A DNA stretch of 64,000 nucleotides from Pseudomonadota bacterium (GTDB lineage Bacteria > Pseudomonadota > Alphaproteobacteria > Rhizobiales > Xanthobacteraceae), in NCBI GenBank assembly GCA_018242205.1, contig JAFECJ010000004.1:1-64000 (forward strand), in the 5' to 3' direction. Of the stretch, positions 39,373-47,346 are shown in pieces. The notes beneath the pieces were generated by a model, which was given only the letters and a program-made list of their open reading frames with translations, was not told the origin of the DNA and made no database searches. Position numbers and translations under genes: made by a program. Numbering within the stretch: the stretch's first letter is position 1; each line of letters starts with the position of its first letter.

Positions 39373-40203
39373 ATGAGCGCGCCTGCGATCGACCTCGACG
39401 CTTATTTCAAACGCGTCGGCTATGACGGCCCGCGCGACAAATCGCTTGCGACCTTGCGCCGGCTGCACGAGCTGCATCCGCAGACGATCCCCTTCGAGAA
39501 TCTCGATCCGCTGCTCGGCCGGCCGGTTCGGCTGGATCTTGCTTCGCTCCAGGACAAATTGGTTCAGAGTGGCCGTGGTGGCTATTGCTTCGAACATAAT
39601 ACGCTGCTCGCGGCGGTGCTGCGCGCGCTCGGCTACGCAGTTAAGGAAGCGACCGGGCGCGTGCGCTGGGGCATAGCGCCGGAGGTGCGCATGCCGCGGA
39701 CGCATTGTCTGCTGATCGTCGAGGCCGAGGGCGAGCGCTATCTGGCCGATGTCGGCTTCGGCGGGAACACGCTGACCGGGCCGCTCAAACTCGAGGCGCG
39801 CGAGGCGCAGGCGACGCCGCACGAGGAGTTCCGCCTGGTCGATGAGGATAATGGCATCGTCGCCCAGGAAGCACTGGTCGGCGGGCAGTGGCTGGCTACG
39901 TATGCCTTCGATTTCACCGAGACGTATCCGGCGGATTTCGAACTCGGCAACTGGTACACCTCGGCGCATCCGAATTCGCTGTTCGTCAACGGCATCCTCG
40001 GCGCGCGCGCCGACCGGGGCCGGCGCTATGGATTGCGCGACAACCAGCTTTCGGTGCACACGCTGGGCGGCAAGACCGAGAAGACCACGTTGGCGAGCGC
40101 GCGCGAGTTGCGCGATGCGCTCACCGATCTGTTGAAACTGAGGCTCGATGGCCTCACCGGGCTCGATGACAAGCTGGCCCGCCTTGCGGAGAGAACGCCA
40201 TGA
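39373..40203 (+). CDS. nat: Arylamine N-acetyltransferase
   Basis: It transfers acetyl from acetyl-CoA to arylamines, arylhydroxylamines or hydrazines. It has 276 residues. The Cys-His-Asp triad is C72 (RGGYCFEHN), H111 (PRTHCLLIV) and D126 (YLADVGFGG). PFENLDPLLGRP near the N terminus is a family signature. The start is ATG behind GAGGAACTG. Its stop codon overlaps the next gene's ATG (ATGA). Its link to the neighbouring pseudouridine synthase is positional only. Confidence 0.95.
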   Translation: MSAPAIDLDAYFKRVGYDGPRDKSLATLRRLHELHPQTIPFENLDPLLGRPVRLDLASLQDKLVQSGRGGYCFEHNTLLAAVLRALGYAVKEATGRVRWGIAPEVRMPRTHCLLIVEAEGERYLADVGFGGNTLTGPLKLEAREAQATPHEEFRLVDEDNGIVAQEALVGGQWLATYAFDFTETYPADFELGNWYTSAHPNSLFVNGILGARADRGRRYGLRDNQLSVHTLGGKTEKTTLASARELRDALTDLLKLRLDGLTGLDDKLARLAERTP

Positions 40204-41615
40204 AACGCGGCGGTAAAGGCGGTCCCCGACAGCCGGGTGGCGGCAAGCAGACGGCGGGCCCGCGCAAAGGCGGCCGTCCGCCACAAGGCCGCGGCGGACG
40301 CAAGGATCGCTTCGGCGGCCGCAACGAGAATGCGCGGTTCGTGGATGACGAGCGCGGGCCGCGCGGCAAGTTTGGCGGTGAGCGCAGCGGGCGTCCGCGC
40401 GCGAAATACGGTAAGCGCGATGAGCAGCACTCGGCCCGCCACCCCGAGGTTCGCACGCCGCGCAGCAGCGGAGCGAAGCGCGCTCCCTCTTCCCGCGCGC
40501 GGGGAGAGGGTTGGGGTGAGGGGGCGTCTCGTCACGTTGAGCCGAATCGTTATTCTCCTATCCTCGACCAGGCGGAAAGGTCTGAGAAGGAGGCAATCTC
40601 GCCGGCTTTGCTCGCCGCCACCAAGGTGCAGACCGTCACGGTCACGCCCGACGAGAACGGCATGCGCGTCGATCGCTTCTTCGAGGCGCGCTTTCCCGGG
40701 TTGTCGTTCAGTCACATACAGCGCATCGTCCGCAAGGGCGAGGTGCGGGTGAACGGCAAGCGCATCGAAACAAAATCCCGCCTCGAGGCCGGCCAGCAAG
40801 TCCGCATTCCACCGCTGCAACTCGCCGCGCCGCGGGTGCGCGAGGATTCACCGCAGGTGCTCAAGGATCGTGACTACCTGCACTCGATCACCTTGGCGGA
40901 GGACGACGATGTGCTCATCCTCAACAAGCCGATGGGGCTCGCAGTGCAGGGCGGCTCCGGTACGACGCGCCATGTCGACGGTCTGCTCGAAGCGCTGCGC
41001 GGGCCTGGAAGGGACGCGCAAAAGCCGCGGCTGGTGCACCGCCTCGACAAGGACACCGCCGGCTGCCTGCTGATCGCCAAGACGCGCTTTGCCGCCGCGG
41101 CGCTCGCCAAGACCTTCCGCACCCGTTCGGCGCGCAAGATCTACTGGGCGCTGGTCGCCGGCGTGCCGAAGCCTAAGCAGGGCCGCATCTCGACCTATCT
41201 CGCCAAGCAGGAGATGGAGGAGGATTCCTTCATGCGCGTCGCCAAGCACGGCGAGAAGGATGCCGTGCACGCGGTGACCTATTACGCGGTGGTCGAGACC
41301 TCGGCGCAGAAGCTCGCCTGGATTTCGCTGAAGCCGGTGACCGGCCGCACGCATCAGCTCCGCGCCCATATGGCGCATATCGGGCACCCCATCGTCGGTG
41401 ATCCGAAATACTTCAATATCGAGAATTGGGAATTGCCCGGCGGCATCCAGAACAAGCTGCATCTCTTGGCGCGGCGCATCGTCGTGCCGCATCCGCGCGG
41501 CGGCACCATCGACGTCTCGGCGCCATTGCCCCCGCACATGCAGCAATCGTGGAATCTGCTCGGCCTCGACGCCGAACGGTTCGATCCGATCGTCGATGCG
41601 CCGGACGAGGACTGA
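40200..41615 (+). CDS. RluC/RluD-family large-subunit pseudouridine synthase with repeat-bearing tail
   Basis: It converts specific uridines of 23S rRNA to pseudouridine. It has 471 residues. An S4 RNA-binding domain (MRVDRFFEARFPG ... GEVRVNGKRIE, about 156-205) precedes the catalytic domain with RLVHRLDKDTAG, catalytic D283, and GRTHQLRAHMAHIGHPIVGDPKY. The N-terminal ~150 residues are Gly/Arg/Lys-rich and disordered-looking. Within them residues about 81-109 are encoded by a dispersed palindromic element. Starts by 4-nt overlap with nat. Specificity (RluC versus RluD type) is not resolved. Confidence 0.93.
   Translation: MKRGGKGGPRQPGGGKQTAGPRKGGRPPQGRGGRKDRFGGRNENARFVDDERGPRGKFGGERSGRPRAKYGKRDEQHSARHPEVRTPRSSGAKRAPSSRARGEGWGEGASRHVEPNRYSPILDQAERSEKEAISPALLAATKVQTVTVTPDENGMRVDRFFEARFPGLSFSHIQRIVRKGEVRVNGKRIETKSRLEAGQQVRIPPLQLAAPRVREDSPQVLKDRDYLHSITLAEDDDVLILNKPMGLAVQGGSGTTRHVDGLLEALRGPGRDAQKPRLVHRLDKDTAGCLLIAKTRFAAAALAKTFRTRSARKIYWALVAGVPKPKQGRISTYLAKQEMEEDSFMRVAKHGEKDAVHAVTYYAVVETSAQKLAWISLKPVTGRTHQLRAHMAHIGHPIVGDPKYFNIENWELPGGIQNKLHLLARRIVVPHPRGGTIDVSAPLPPHMQQSWNLLGLDAERFDPIVDAPDED
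40440..40526 (+). repeat. Dispersed palindromic repeat inside a coding region
   Basis: The block has the same ccctc-tccc-gcgcgc-ggggagaggg core and ggggtgaggggg tail as intergenic elements at 33051-33208 and 62315-62530. Here it is read in frame without stops in the linker ahead of the S4 domain of the pseudouridine synthase. Confidence 0.8.
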
Positions 41616-41669
41616 CACGACACGGTGAGGCACCTTCCGTGGAGGCCCGCGCGTGCTTAAGTATCCGTT

Positions 41670-42104
41670 ATGCGACGCCAGACGATCGCCACGGTTTTGC
41701 TGTTGTCCGCGCTGCTTGCCGCATTGCCGCTGGCGGCGCGCGCGCAGACCATCGACAATCCATACAACATCCTGAAGCCCGAACCAGGTGCGACGCCGCG
41801 CCACAAGGCGCAGCCGCGGCCGGAGCCCTGGCTGCCGCCGAAATACCAGTCGCCGCGTAGTTCACGGCTTCACCCGACGCCGCCGGCCGTCGTGCCGCCG
41901 GCGCCGCGCGGCGGTGTTCCGCCGGCGATCGCGGTTCCTGAAACCGGCCGCGTGCTGCCGAATATGCCGACGCTGTCGCCGTCCGGCCCGAACGGCAGCG
42001 AAACCGGTCAGGACCGCGCGGTGCGCTGCGCCAACCAGCTCGGCACCTACGGCGCGCAGGCCGGAAATCCGTCGGCCTATCTCGGCTCCTGCGTGACGCA
42101 GTAA
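41670..42104 (+). CDS. Proline-rich exported protein, unknown function
   Basis: The product has 144 residues: a signal peptide MRRQTIATVLLLSALLAALP cut near ARA-QT, a central Pro-rich stretch of about 70 residues (PPAVVPPAPRGGVPPA), and a C-terminal segment with two cysteines (AVRCANQLGTYG, GSCVTQ) that could form one disulfide. The layout is that of a small periplasmic or surface-associated protein. No family recognised. It is convergent with the transporter gene, ending 3 nt before it. Confidence 0.75.
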   Translation: MRRQTIATVLLLSALLAALPLAARAQTIDNPYNILKPEPGATPRHKAQPRPEPWLPPKYQSPRSSRLHPTPPAVVPPAPRGGVPPAIAVPETGRVLPNMPTLSPSGPNGSETGQDRAVRCANQLGTYGAQAGNPSAYLGSCVTQ

Positions 42105-42107
42105 ACA

Positions 42108-42944
42108 CTAAATCTCGTCCTTGACCTGCGCGTAAGACAGCACCGCGAACAGCGCCGTGCCGCCGACCACATTGCCGGCCAGCACCGGCATCAGGAATTG
42201 GACAATGGCCTGCCACCATATCCAGTCGCCGGCGACGACCAGCAGATAGGCTTCGAACGACCCGGCGATGACGTGGGTGAATCCGCCGGCGGCGATGAGA
42301 TAGGTCATCAGCGTGATGACGATGAACTTGGCGCTTTCCGCGCTCGGGATCATCCACACCATTGCGGCGATCAGAAAGCCCGAGGCGATGCCGGCGAAGA
42401 ACATGCGCGGCACGTCGATGTCGAGCAGGCTGCGGCTGACAGCGATCATGCCGCCATAGAGTTCGGGCGTAAGCACCGGCGTGAAGCTGCAGAACAGCGC
42501 CGCGAACAAGGTGCCGACGAGATTGGCCGCGAGCACGATCGCCCACAGCCGGCCCATGCGCCACAACATTGCCGGCGACAGATCCTTGAGCACCGGGAGC
42601 ACCACCGTAATCGTACTTTCGGTGAACAGTTGCTGGCGCGCCATGATCACCATGAGGAAGCCGACGCTATAGCCGAGGTCGGCGACCAGCGGTCGCCAGG
42701 GGGCGTCGGGCAGGCGGGTCAGCAGGATGGCCTCGGCCAGCACCGAGAAGCTGATCGACAGCCCGGCGGCGACGCCCGACCACCACAGCGACGAGGCCGG
42801 CCGCCGCATCTCTTCGTCGCCGAGGCGGCGTACCACCTCGTAGATCACCGGCGTGCGTGGTGCCGACAGTTCTTCGATGTCGTGGACTTCGCTGTCGCTG
42901 ATGCCACGGCTGGTCTTCGCAGCCGGGCTCTTCCGCTTCGCCAT
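42108..42944 (-). CDS. Formate/nitrite transporter (FNT) family protein, YfdC-like
   Basis: An inner-membrane channel-type protein of 278 residues. ATG 42944 (MAKRKSPAAKTS) was chosen; longer in-frame versions read through the divergent arsR promoter. A ~60-residue charged cytosolic N terminus precedes about six membrane segments, with ARQQLFTESTITVVLPVL matching the TEN/TES loop of FNT proteins. The long N-terminal part resembles the YfdC branch, whose substrate is unresolved, rather than FocA/NirC. Confidence 0.85.
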   Translation of the reverse strand: MAKRKSPAAKTSRGISDSEVHDIEELSAPRTPVIYEVVRRLGDEEMRRPASSLWWSGVAAGLSISFSVLAEAILLTRLPDAPWRPLVADLGYSVGFLMVIMARQQLFTESTITVVLPVLKDLSPAMLWRMGRLWAIVLAANLVGTLFAALFCSFTPVLTPELYGGMIAVSRSLLDIDVPRMFFAGIASGFLIAAMVWMIPSAESAKFIVITLMTYLIAAGGFTHVIAGSFEAYLLVVAGDWIWWQAIVQFLMPVLAGNVVGGTALFAVLSYAQVKDEI

Positions 42945-43022
42945 GATCGACCTGGGTTGGAGGACGTCGGACAACGCGGCGGGGGAGCCTCGAGTTCCGG
43001 GCGGGGAACCCCACTGCGTGCC

Positions 43023-43050
43023 TTGACAGGCAACCAAAAGGTTGCATATT
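43023..43050 (+). promoter_or_regulatory. Compact promoter with embedded operator ahead of arsR-SRPBCC
   Basis: TTGACA (43023-43028), 16 nt, CATATT (43045-43050). Inside the spacer lies the inverted repeat gcaacc-aaaa-ggttgc (43030-43045). The regulator ATG at 43057 begins 7 nt after the -10, about where transcription should start, so the mRNA may be leaderless. An ArsR dimer on the repeat would block polymerase binding. Confidence 0.72.
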
Positions 43051-43056
43051 GTCGTC

Positions 43057-43374
43057 ATGGATCTGGTGTTCAAAGCGCTAGCGGATGCGAGCCGACGGGA
43101 TCTGCTCGACCGGCTGCGTGCCGATAACGGCCAGACCTTGAACCAGCTCTGCGCCGGCCTGTCCGGCATGAGCCGCCAGGCGGTGAGCAAACATCTCGCC
43201 ATACTGGAGGAGGCGAACCTGATCGCGACCGTCAAGCGCGGCCGCGAGAAGCTGCATTATCTCAATCCGGTGCCGATCCACGAGATCGCCGAGCGCTGGA
43301 TCGGCAAATTCGAGCGAACGCGGCTCGACGCGTTGAGTGACCTCAAGAAGGCGTTGGAGAGTTCGGATGAGTAA
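43057..43374 (+). CDS. ArsR-family transcriptional repressor
   Basis: A winged-helix repressor of 105 residues. ATG 43057 (MDLVFKALADASRRDLLDRL) is the conserved family start. The recognition helix is GMSRQAVSKHLAILEEANL (about 43-61). The metal-binding ELCVC-type motif is absent (LNQLCAGLSGMS), so it probably does not sense metals. ArsR regulators of this subtype commonly accompany SRPBCC genes, as here, where three follow with overlapping or very short junctions. Confidence 0.92.
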   Translation: MDLVFKALADASRRDLLDRLRADNGQTLNQLCAGLSGMSRQAVSKHLAILEEANLIATVKRGREKLHYLNPVPIHEIAERWIGKFERTRLDALSDLKKALESSDE

Positions 43375-43828
43375 ACCGACATTTGTCTACGTCACCTATA
43401 TCCGCACCACGCCCGATCGATTGTGGGCGGCGCTGACCGATCCGAAGACCGTCGAGCGATTCTGGTTCGGCATGACGGTCGAATGCGAATTCGAGACCGG
43501 TTCGTCCTGGGCGCTCAAATTCAAGGATGGCCGCACGGCCGACACCGGAGAAATTCTCGAAGCCATTCCGCCAAAACGGCTCGTCATTCATTGGCGCAAC
43601 GAGTTCAAGCCGGAGCTCAAAGCCGCCGGTTTCACGCGCTGCACGATGGAGATCGAACTGGCCGACTATTACCCGGACTTCGGCGGTAGGGCGGTGAAGC
43701 TGACGATCACCCACGAAGCCAATGCGGACACGGGCGCGCCGATGATCGACGCCGTATCCGGCGGCTGGCCGAAAGTCGTCGCCAATCTCAAGTCTCTGCT
43801 TGAGACCGGCGACATCGCGTTTGCATGA
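43367..43828 (+). CDS. SRPBCC (AHSA1-like) protein 1
   Basis: A START-like helix-grip protein with a hydrophobic cavity; its ligand is unknown. ATG 43367 (MSKPTFVYVTYIRTTPDRLW) overlaps arsR by 8 nt and gives 153 residues. Family marks are VTYIRTTPDRLWAALTDP, GEILEAIPPKRLVIHW and C-terminal GWPKVVANLKSLLETG. It is the first of three tandem paralogs, which share the VYVTYI...P(D/E)(R/K)(L/V)W start. Confidence 0.9.
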   Translation: MSKPTFVYVTYIRTTPDRLWAALTDPKTVERFWFGMTVECEFETGSSWALKFKDGRTADTGEILEAIPPKRLVIHWRNEFKPELKAAGFTRCTMEIELADYYPDFGGRAVKLTITHEANADTGAPMIDAVSGGWPKVVANLKSLLETGDIAFA

Positions 43829-43839
43829 AAGGTTTAGTC

Positions 43840-44331
43840 ATGAGCCGATCAGCAAACCCAATGCCGACCTTCGTCTATGTCACCTATATCGCCGCCAGCC
43901 CGGAGAAAGTCTGGGAGGCGCTGACCAAGCCCGAGCTGAGCGAGCAATACTGGTTCGGCTATCGCGTTCAGGCCGATGGCGGCAAGGGTGGGCGCATGAC
44001 GGCGCACAATTCCGCCGGAAAGCTCGCCCATGACGATCCGATCATCGAAAGCGATCCGCCGAAGAGGCTCGTCTATGGCTGGAAGCCGCTTTACAGGGAT
44101 CTGTTGGACGAGCGGCCGTCGCGGGTCACGTTCACGCTCGAGCCGTTCAAAGGCCAGACCAAGCTCACCGTTATGCACGACGAATTCGACGAGGGCTCCA
44201 GGATGTTCGAGATGATCTCGGCTGGCTGGCCGGCGGTGCTGTCTTCGCTGAAGAGCTATCTGGAGACCGGCAGGGGACTCAAGTCGTCCTGGAACGACGA
44301 AGCCCAGAAGCGCGCCGCGGCGGAGGTCTGA
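43840..44331 (+). CDS. SRPBCC (AHSA1-like) protein 2
   Basis: Second of three tandem SRPBCC proteins, 163 residues from ATG 43840 behind AAAGG; ATG 43825, overlapping the previous stop codon, is the alternative. It shares FVYVTYIAASPEKVWEALTKP and SAGWPAVLSSLKSYLETG with its neighbours. The central part differs from copy 1 (AHNSAGKLAHDDPIIES), suggesting a different ligand or partner. The gene is in the arsR operon. Confidence 0.88.
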   Translation: MSRSANPMPTFVYVTYIAASPEKVWEALTKPELSEQYWFGYRVQADGGKGGRMTAHNSAGKLAHDDPIIESDPPKRLVYGWKPLYRDLLDERPSRVTFTLEPFKGQTKLTVMHDEFDEGSRMFEMISAGWPAVLSSLKSYLETGRGLKSSWNDEAQKRAAAEV

Positions 44332-44334
44332 ATC

Positions 44335-44865
44335 ATGGTGGATGTTGCCCGGTTCAAGCCCAAGACAGTTTACGTCATCTACATTGCCGCCACGCCGGAG
44401 AAGGTGTGGCAGGCGCTGGTCGATCCAGCATTTTCGAAGCGTTATTTCTTCGGCTTCGCCGTCTCGGTAGAGCCGCGCACCGGCGGCGCCTTTCGCATTC
44501 TCTATCCCGACGGCCGCGTCCACGGCCGCGGCGAAGTGCTCGACTGGTCGCCGCCACGCCGCCTGTCCTGTACCTGGCTGATCGAGGGTATGCCGCCCTT
44601 CGACCAGATGCCGGAATGTATCGTTACCTACGATATCGAGCCGGCCGGCGAGGCGGTGCGCCTGACCATGACCGAGGCCCATTCCTGGGACGTGCCGGAC
44701 GCCATTCTGGCCGGCGGCCGTTCGGGCTGGCCGGCGGTGCTGTCCAATCTGAAATCGCTGTTGGAAACCGGGGCCACGCTGACCCTGGATAAACAGGGTC
44801 CGCCGCCGGGCATGATCGAGGCGGTCGAGAAAGCCGTCGCCGAAAAGCCTTGGCGTAAGGAATAG
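44335..44865 (+). CDS. SRPBCC (AHSA1-like) protein 3
   Basis: Third tandem SRPBCC protein, 176 residues, beginning 4 nt after copy 2. Conserved parts are VYVIYIAATPEKVWQALVDP, GEVLDWSPPRRLSCTW and GWPAVLSNLKSLLETG. It has an additional ~25-residue C-terminal helix (PPPGMIEAVEKAVAEKPW). Its position suggests it ends the arsR operon; no T-tailed terminator was found before the diguanylate cyclase gene. Confidence 0.9.
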   Translation: MVDVARFKPKTVYVIYIAATPEKVWQALVDPAFSKRYFFGFAVSVEPRTGGAFRILYPDGRVHGRGEVLDWSPPRRLSCTWLIEGMPPFDQMPECIVTYDIEPAGEAVRLTMTEAHSWDVPDAILAGGRSGWPAVLSNLKSLLETGATLTLDKQGPPPGMIEAVEKAVAEKPWRKE

Positions 44866-44956
44866 AGTACCTTCAAGGGCTCGCCGCCGCCGAACGCCGC
44901 TAGGACTTTGTCAACGGCTCACTCCTATACCGTGCGGAGGGACCGGCTGGGGATTC

Positions 44957-46171
44957 ATGGACGCAGCAGCAAGCCGCACGATCGACGATATCGCCGCCGC
45001 GATGGCGGCGCCGCGACCCGTCGCCGTGACCCGCTGGACCGCGCGGCTGGCCGATCCCGACCACGAACGCGCCTTTCGCCTGCAACGCTTTGCCGATGAT
45101 CGCAGACGGCTGTTCATCGTCATGTCGCTGGCCTCGGCCACCGGCGCGCTGATCTTCCTCGGCCGGCTCTACGCGCTTGTTATGCAGGGCGACCCGACCG
45201 AGGCTCTCTATCCGCCACTGGTCTCCGCCATCATGCCGCTGATTTCGATGGCGATCTTCTATCGCATGCGCACGCCAGAGAAACTCGAGATCACGGTGCT
45301 CTGCGTCTGCACCTGCGGGATCATGATTCGCCTCATGCTGCTGACGCTGCAGCCCGGGACGCTGGCGATGTGGCTGCCGCTGATGGTCACGATCATCTTC
45401 ATCATTTATCTCTACCTGCCGGTGCGGTTTGTCCTGGCGGTGGTACTGGCCAGTCTGTTCTCGATCGTGGCGCCGGTGTGGTGGGGACTACTGGCGCAGA
45501 CGGCGGTACCGGGCGTCGAAATCTATCGCGGCATTCTGTGGATGCTGCTGGCCAACGCGCTCGGTCTCACAGCCGCCAACACGCTGCACCGCAGCCAGCG
45601 CTCCGAATTCGCGCAGAGGATTGTCCTGCATAAGCTCCTGTCGACCGATGCCATGACCGGCATTGCCAACCGGCGCCGCTTCGACGAGACGCTGGCCGAC
45701 GAATGGCGTCGTTGCCAGCGCGGCGGCGTGCCGCTGTCGTTGCTGATGATCGATGTCGACCACTTCAAGGCCTACAACGATCAGTGCGGCCATCCGCAGG
45801 GCGATGCCTGTCTGCGGCAAGTCGCACGATTGCTGACCGCCGTGGTCGGTCCCCCCGGTGATCTCGTCGCCCGCTACGGCGGCGAGGAGTTCGTATGTCT
45901 GTTGCCGGAGATCGGATCGGCCGGTGCGCTGGCGCTCGCCACCAAGATCGCCACGGCGCTCAAGGACGCCTCAATCGATCACCCGCGTTCGCCGGCGGGG
46001 CCGCGGCTCACTCTGAGCATCGGCGTGGCGACGGCCCGGCAATTCTCGGGCGTGCCGGAAAACCTCGTCGCCTTCGCCGACAAGCTGCTCTACGCCGCCA
46101 AGGCGGCCGGCCGTAATCAGATCAAGGTCGGACAACTGGAGCCCCGACCGGCCATCGCCCGCGCGGCTTAA
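44957..46171 (+). CDS. Membrane-bound diguanylate cyclase (GGDEF)
   Basis: It makes cyclic di-GMP from two GTP. It has 404 residues: a cytosolic N-terminal ~45, about six membrane helices (about 50-215) that form the sensor, then a GGDEF domain. The active-site motif is GGEEF at 308-312. The inhibitory I-site RxxD five residues upstream is replaced by PPGD, so product feedback inhibition is not expected. The start is ATG 44957 behind a GGGGAT site. It has its own upstream gap of 91 nt and no clear operon partner. Confidence 0.92.
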   Translation: MDAAASRTIDDIAAAMAAPRPVAVTRWTARLADPDHERAFRLQRFADDRRRLFIVMSLASATGALIFLGRLYALVMQGDPTEALYPPLVSAIMPLISMAIFYRMRTPEKLEITVLCVCTCGIMIRLMLLTLQPGTLAMWLPLMVTIIFIIYLYLPVRFVLAVVLASLFSIVAPVWWGLLAQTAVPGVEIYRGILWMLLANALGLTAANTLHRSQRSEFAQRIVLHKLLSTDAMTGIANRRRFDETLADEWRRCQRGGVPLSLLMIDVDHFKAYNDQCGHPQGDACLRQVARLLTAVVGPPGDLVARYGGEEFVCLLPEIGSAGALALATKIATALKDASIDHPRSPAGPRLTLSIGVATARQFSGVPENLVAFADKLLYAAKAAGRNQIKVGQLEPRPAIARAA

Positions 46172-46186
46172 ATCGTCACATGTCGA

Positions 46187-47140
46187 TCACGCGGAAGCGC
46201 TTGCCGCGTCGAGCGTGGCGATCTCGTTCTTCGACAGGTTGAGCTTGGCAGCGCCGAGGATGTCGGTGAGCTGTTCGAGCTTGGTCGCCGAAGCGATCGG
46301 CGCCGTGATCGTCGGCCGCCCCATCAGCCAGGCGAGCGCGACCTGGGCGGACGTCGCCGATTTCGCTCGAGCGACGTTGGCGAGCGCCATGAGGATGGCG
46401 GCGCCGCGGGCGTCGAAATAGTTCTTCACCGTGCCGCCGCGCGTCTTGCTCTTCTCGGCATCGTCTTTTGAGCGATACTTGCCGGTGAGGAAGCCGGCCG
46501 CCAGCCCGTAATAGGGAATGACGCCGATCTTTTCCGCCGCAACGATCGGCGCGTAATCGCGTTCGTAGACGCCGCGGTCGTGCAGATTGTATTTCGGCTG
46601 GAGGCTTTCGTAGCGCGGCACGCCGTGCTTGCGGCTGGCGTCGAACGAGGCGGTGAGCCGCGCCGGCGACAGGTTCGAGGCGCCGATGGCGCGGACCTTG
46701 CCGGCCTTGATGAGCTGGCCATAGGCCTCCAGCGTTTCCTCGACCGGCGTCGTCTCGTCGTCGAAATGGCTCTGATAGAGATCGATGGTCTCGATGCCGA
46801 GCCGCTTCAGCGAAGCGTCGGCGGATTTGAGGATGTAGTCCTTCTTCAGGCATTTGCCCTGTCCCATATCGGAGCCAACCTTGGTGGCGATGACGACCTT
46901 GCCGCGCTTGCCGGATGTCTTCAGCCAACGGCCGATCACGGTCTCGGATTCGCCGCCGCTATGGCCCGGCACCCAGCGCGAATAGCTGTCGGCGGTGTCG
47001 ATGGCGTTGAAGCCGGCATCGACGAAGGCATCGAGCAGGCGGAACGAGGTCGCCTCGTCGGCGCTCCAGCCGAACACATTGCCGCCGAGCATCAGCGGCG
47101 CGATGGCAAGGCCGGATCGGCCGAGGGGACGATGTTGCAT
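46187..47140 (-). CDS. Aldo/keto reductase
   Basis: An NADPH-dependent carbonyl reductase of the AKR (beta/alpha)8 family. It has 317 residues. The catalytic tetrad is D48, Y53 (FNAIDTADSYS), K87 (VVIATKVG) and H125 (DLYQSHFDDE). The ATG at 47140 (MQHRPLGRSGLAIAP) is preceded by GGACTCCCC. Substrate not predictable. It is on the same strand as the kor operon but separated from it by a 206-nt repeat region, so probably independent. Confidence 0.93.
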   Translation of the reverse strand: MQHRPLGRSGLAIAPLMLGGNVFGWSADEATSFRLLDAFVDAGFNAIDTADSYSRWVPGHSGGESETVIGRWLKTSGKRGKVVIATKVGSDMGQGKCLKKDYILKSADASLKRLGIETIDLYQSHFDDETTPVEETLEAYGQLIKAGKVRAIGASNLSPARLTASFDASRKHGVPRYESLQPKYNLHDRGVYERDYAPIVAAEKIGVIPYYGLAAGFLTGKYRSKDDAEKSKTRGGTVKNYFDARGAAILMALANVARAKSATSAQVALAWLMGRPTITAPIASATKLEQLTDILGAAKLNLSKNEIATLDAASASA

Positions 47141-47157
47141 GGGGAGTCCTTCTTCCG

Positions 47158-47326
47158 CCTCATCCTGAGGAGGCCGCGAAGTGGCCGTCTCGAAGGATGG
47201 GCCTGCCCGATATCGGCATTTGATATTAGGAAGTCGGCTTAGCCGACTTCCGGTGGTTCGAGGCGCGCTCCTACGGAGCGCTCCTCACCATGAGGCAGAT
47301 AAGGTGCCGAAAACAAGCCCGGCCAT
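47158..47326. repeat. Composite cluster of dispersed palindromes
   Basis: It contains cctcatcctgagga...tctcgaaggatg (47158-47200), a perfect 9-3-9 hairpin gaagtcggc/gccgacttc (47230-47250), an inverted unit ggttcgag...tcctcaccatgagg (about 47255-47294) and a partial acaagcccggccat (47313-47326). The two outer units are related and face each other. These match element types I know from Bradyrhizobiaceae. The cluster lies downstream of korB. Confidence 0.75.
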
Positions 47327-47346
47327 AACAGAGGAGAGTTGTCGTA

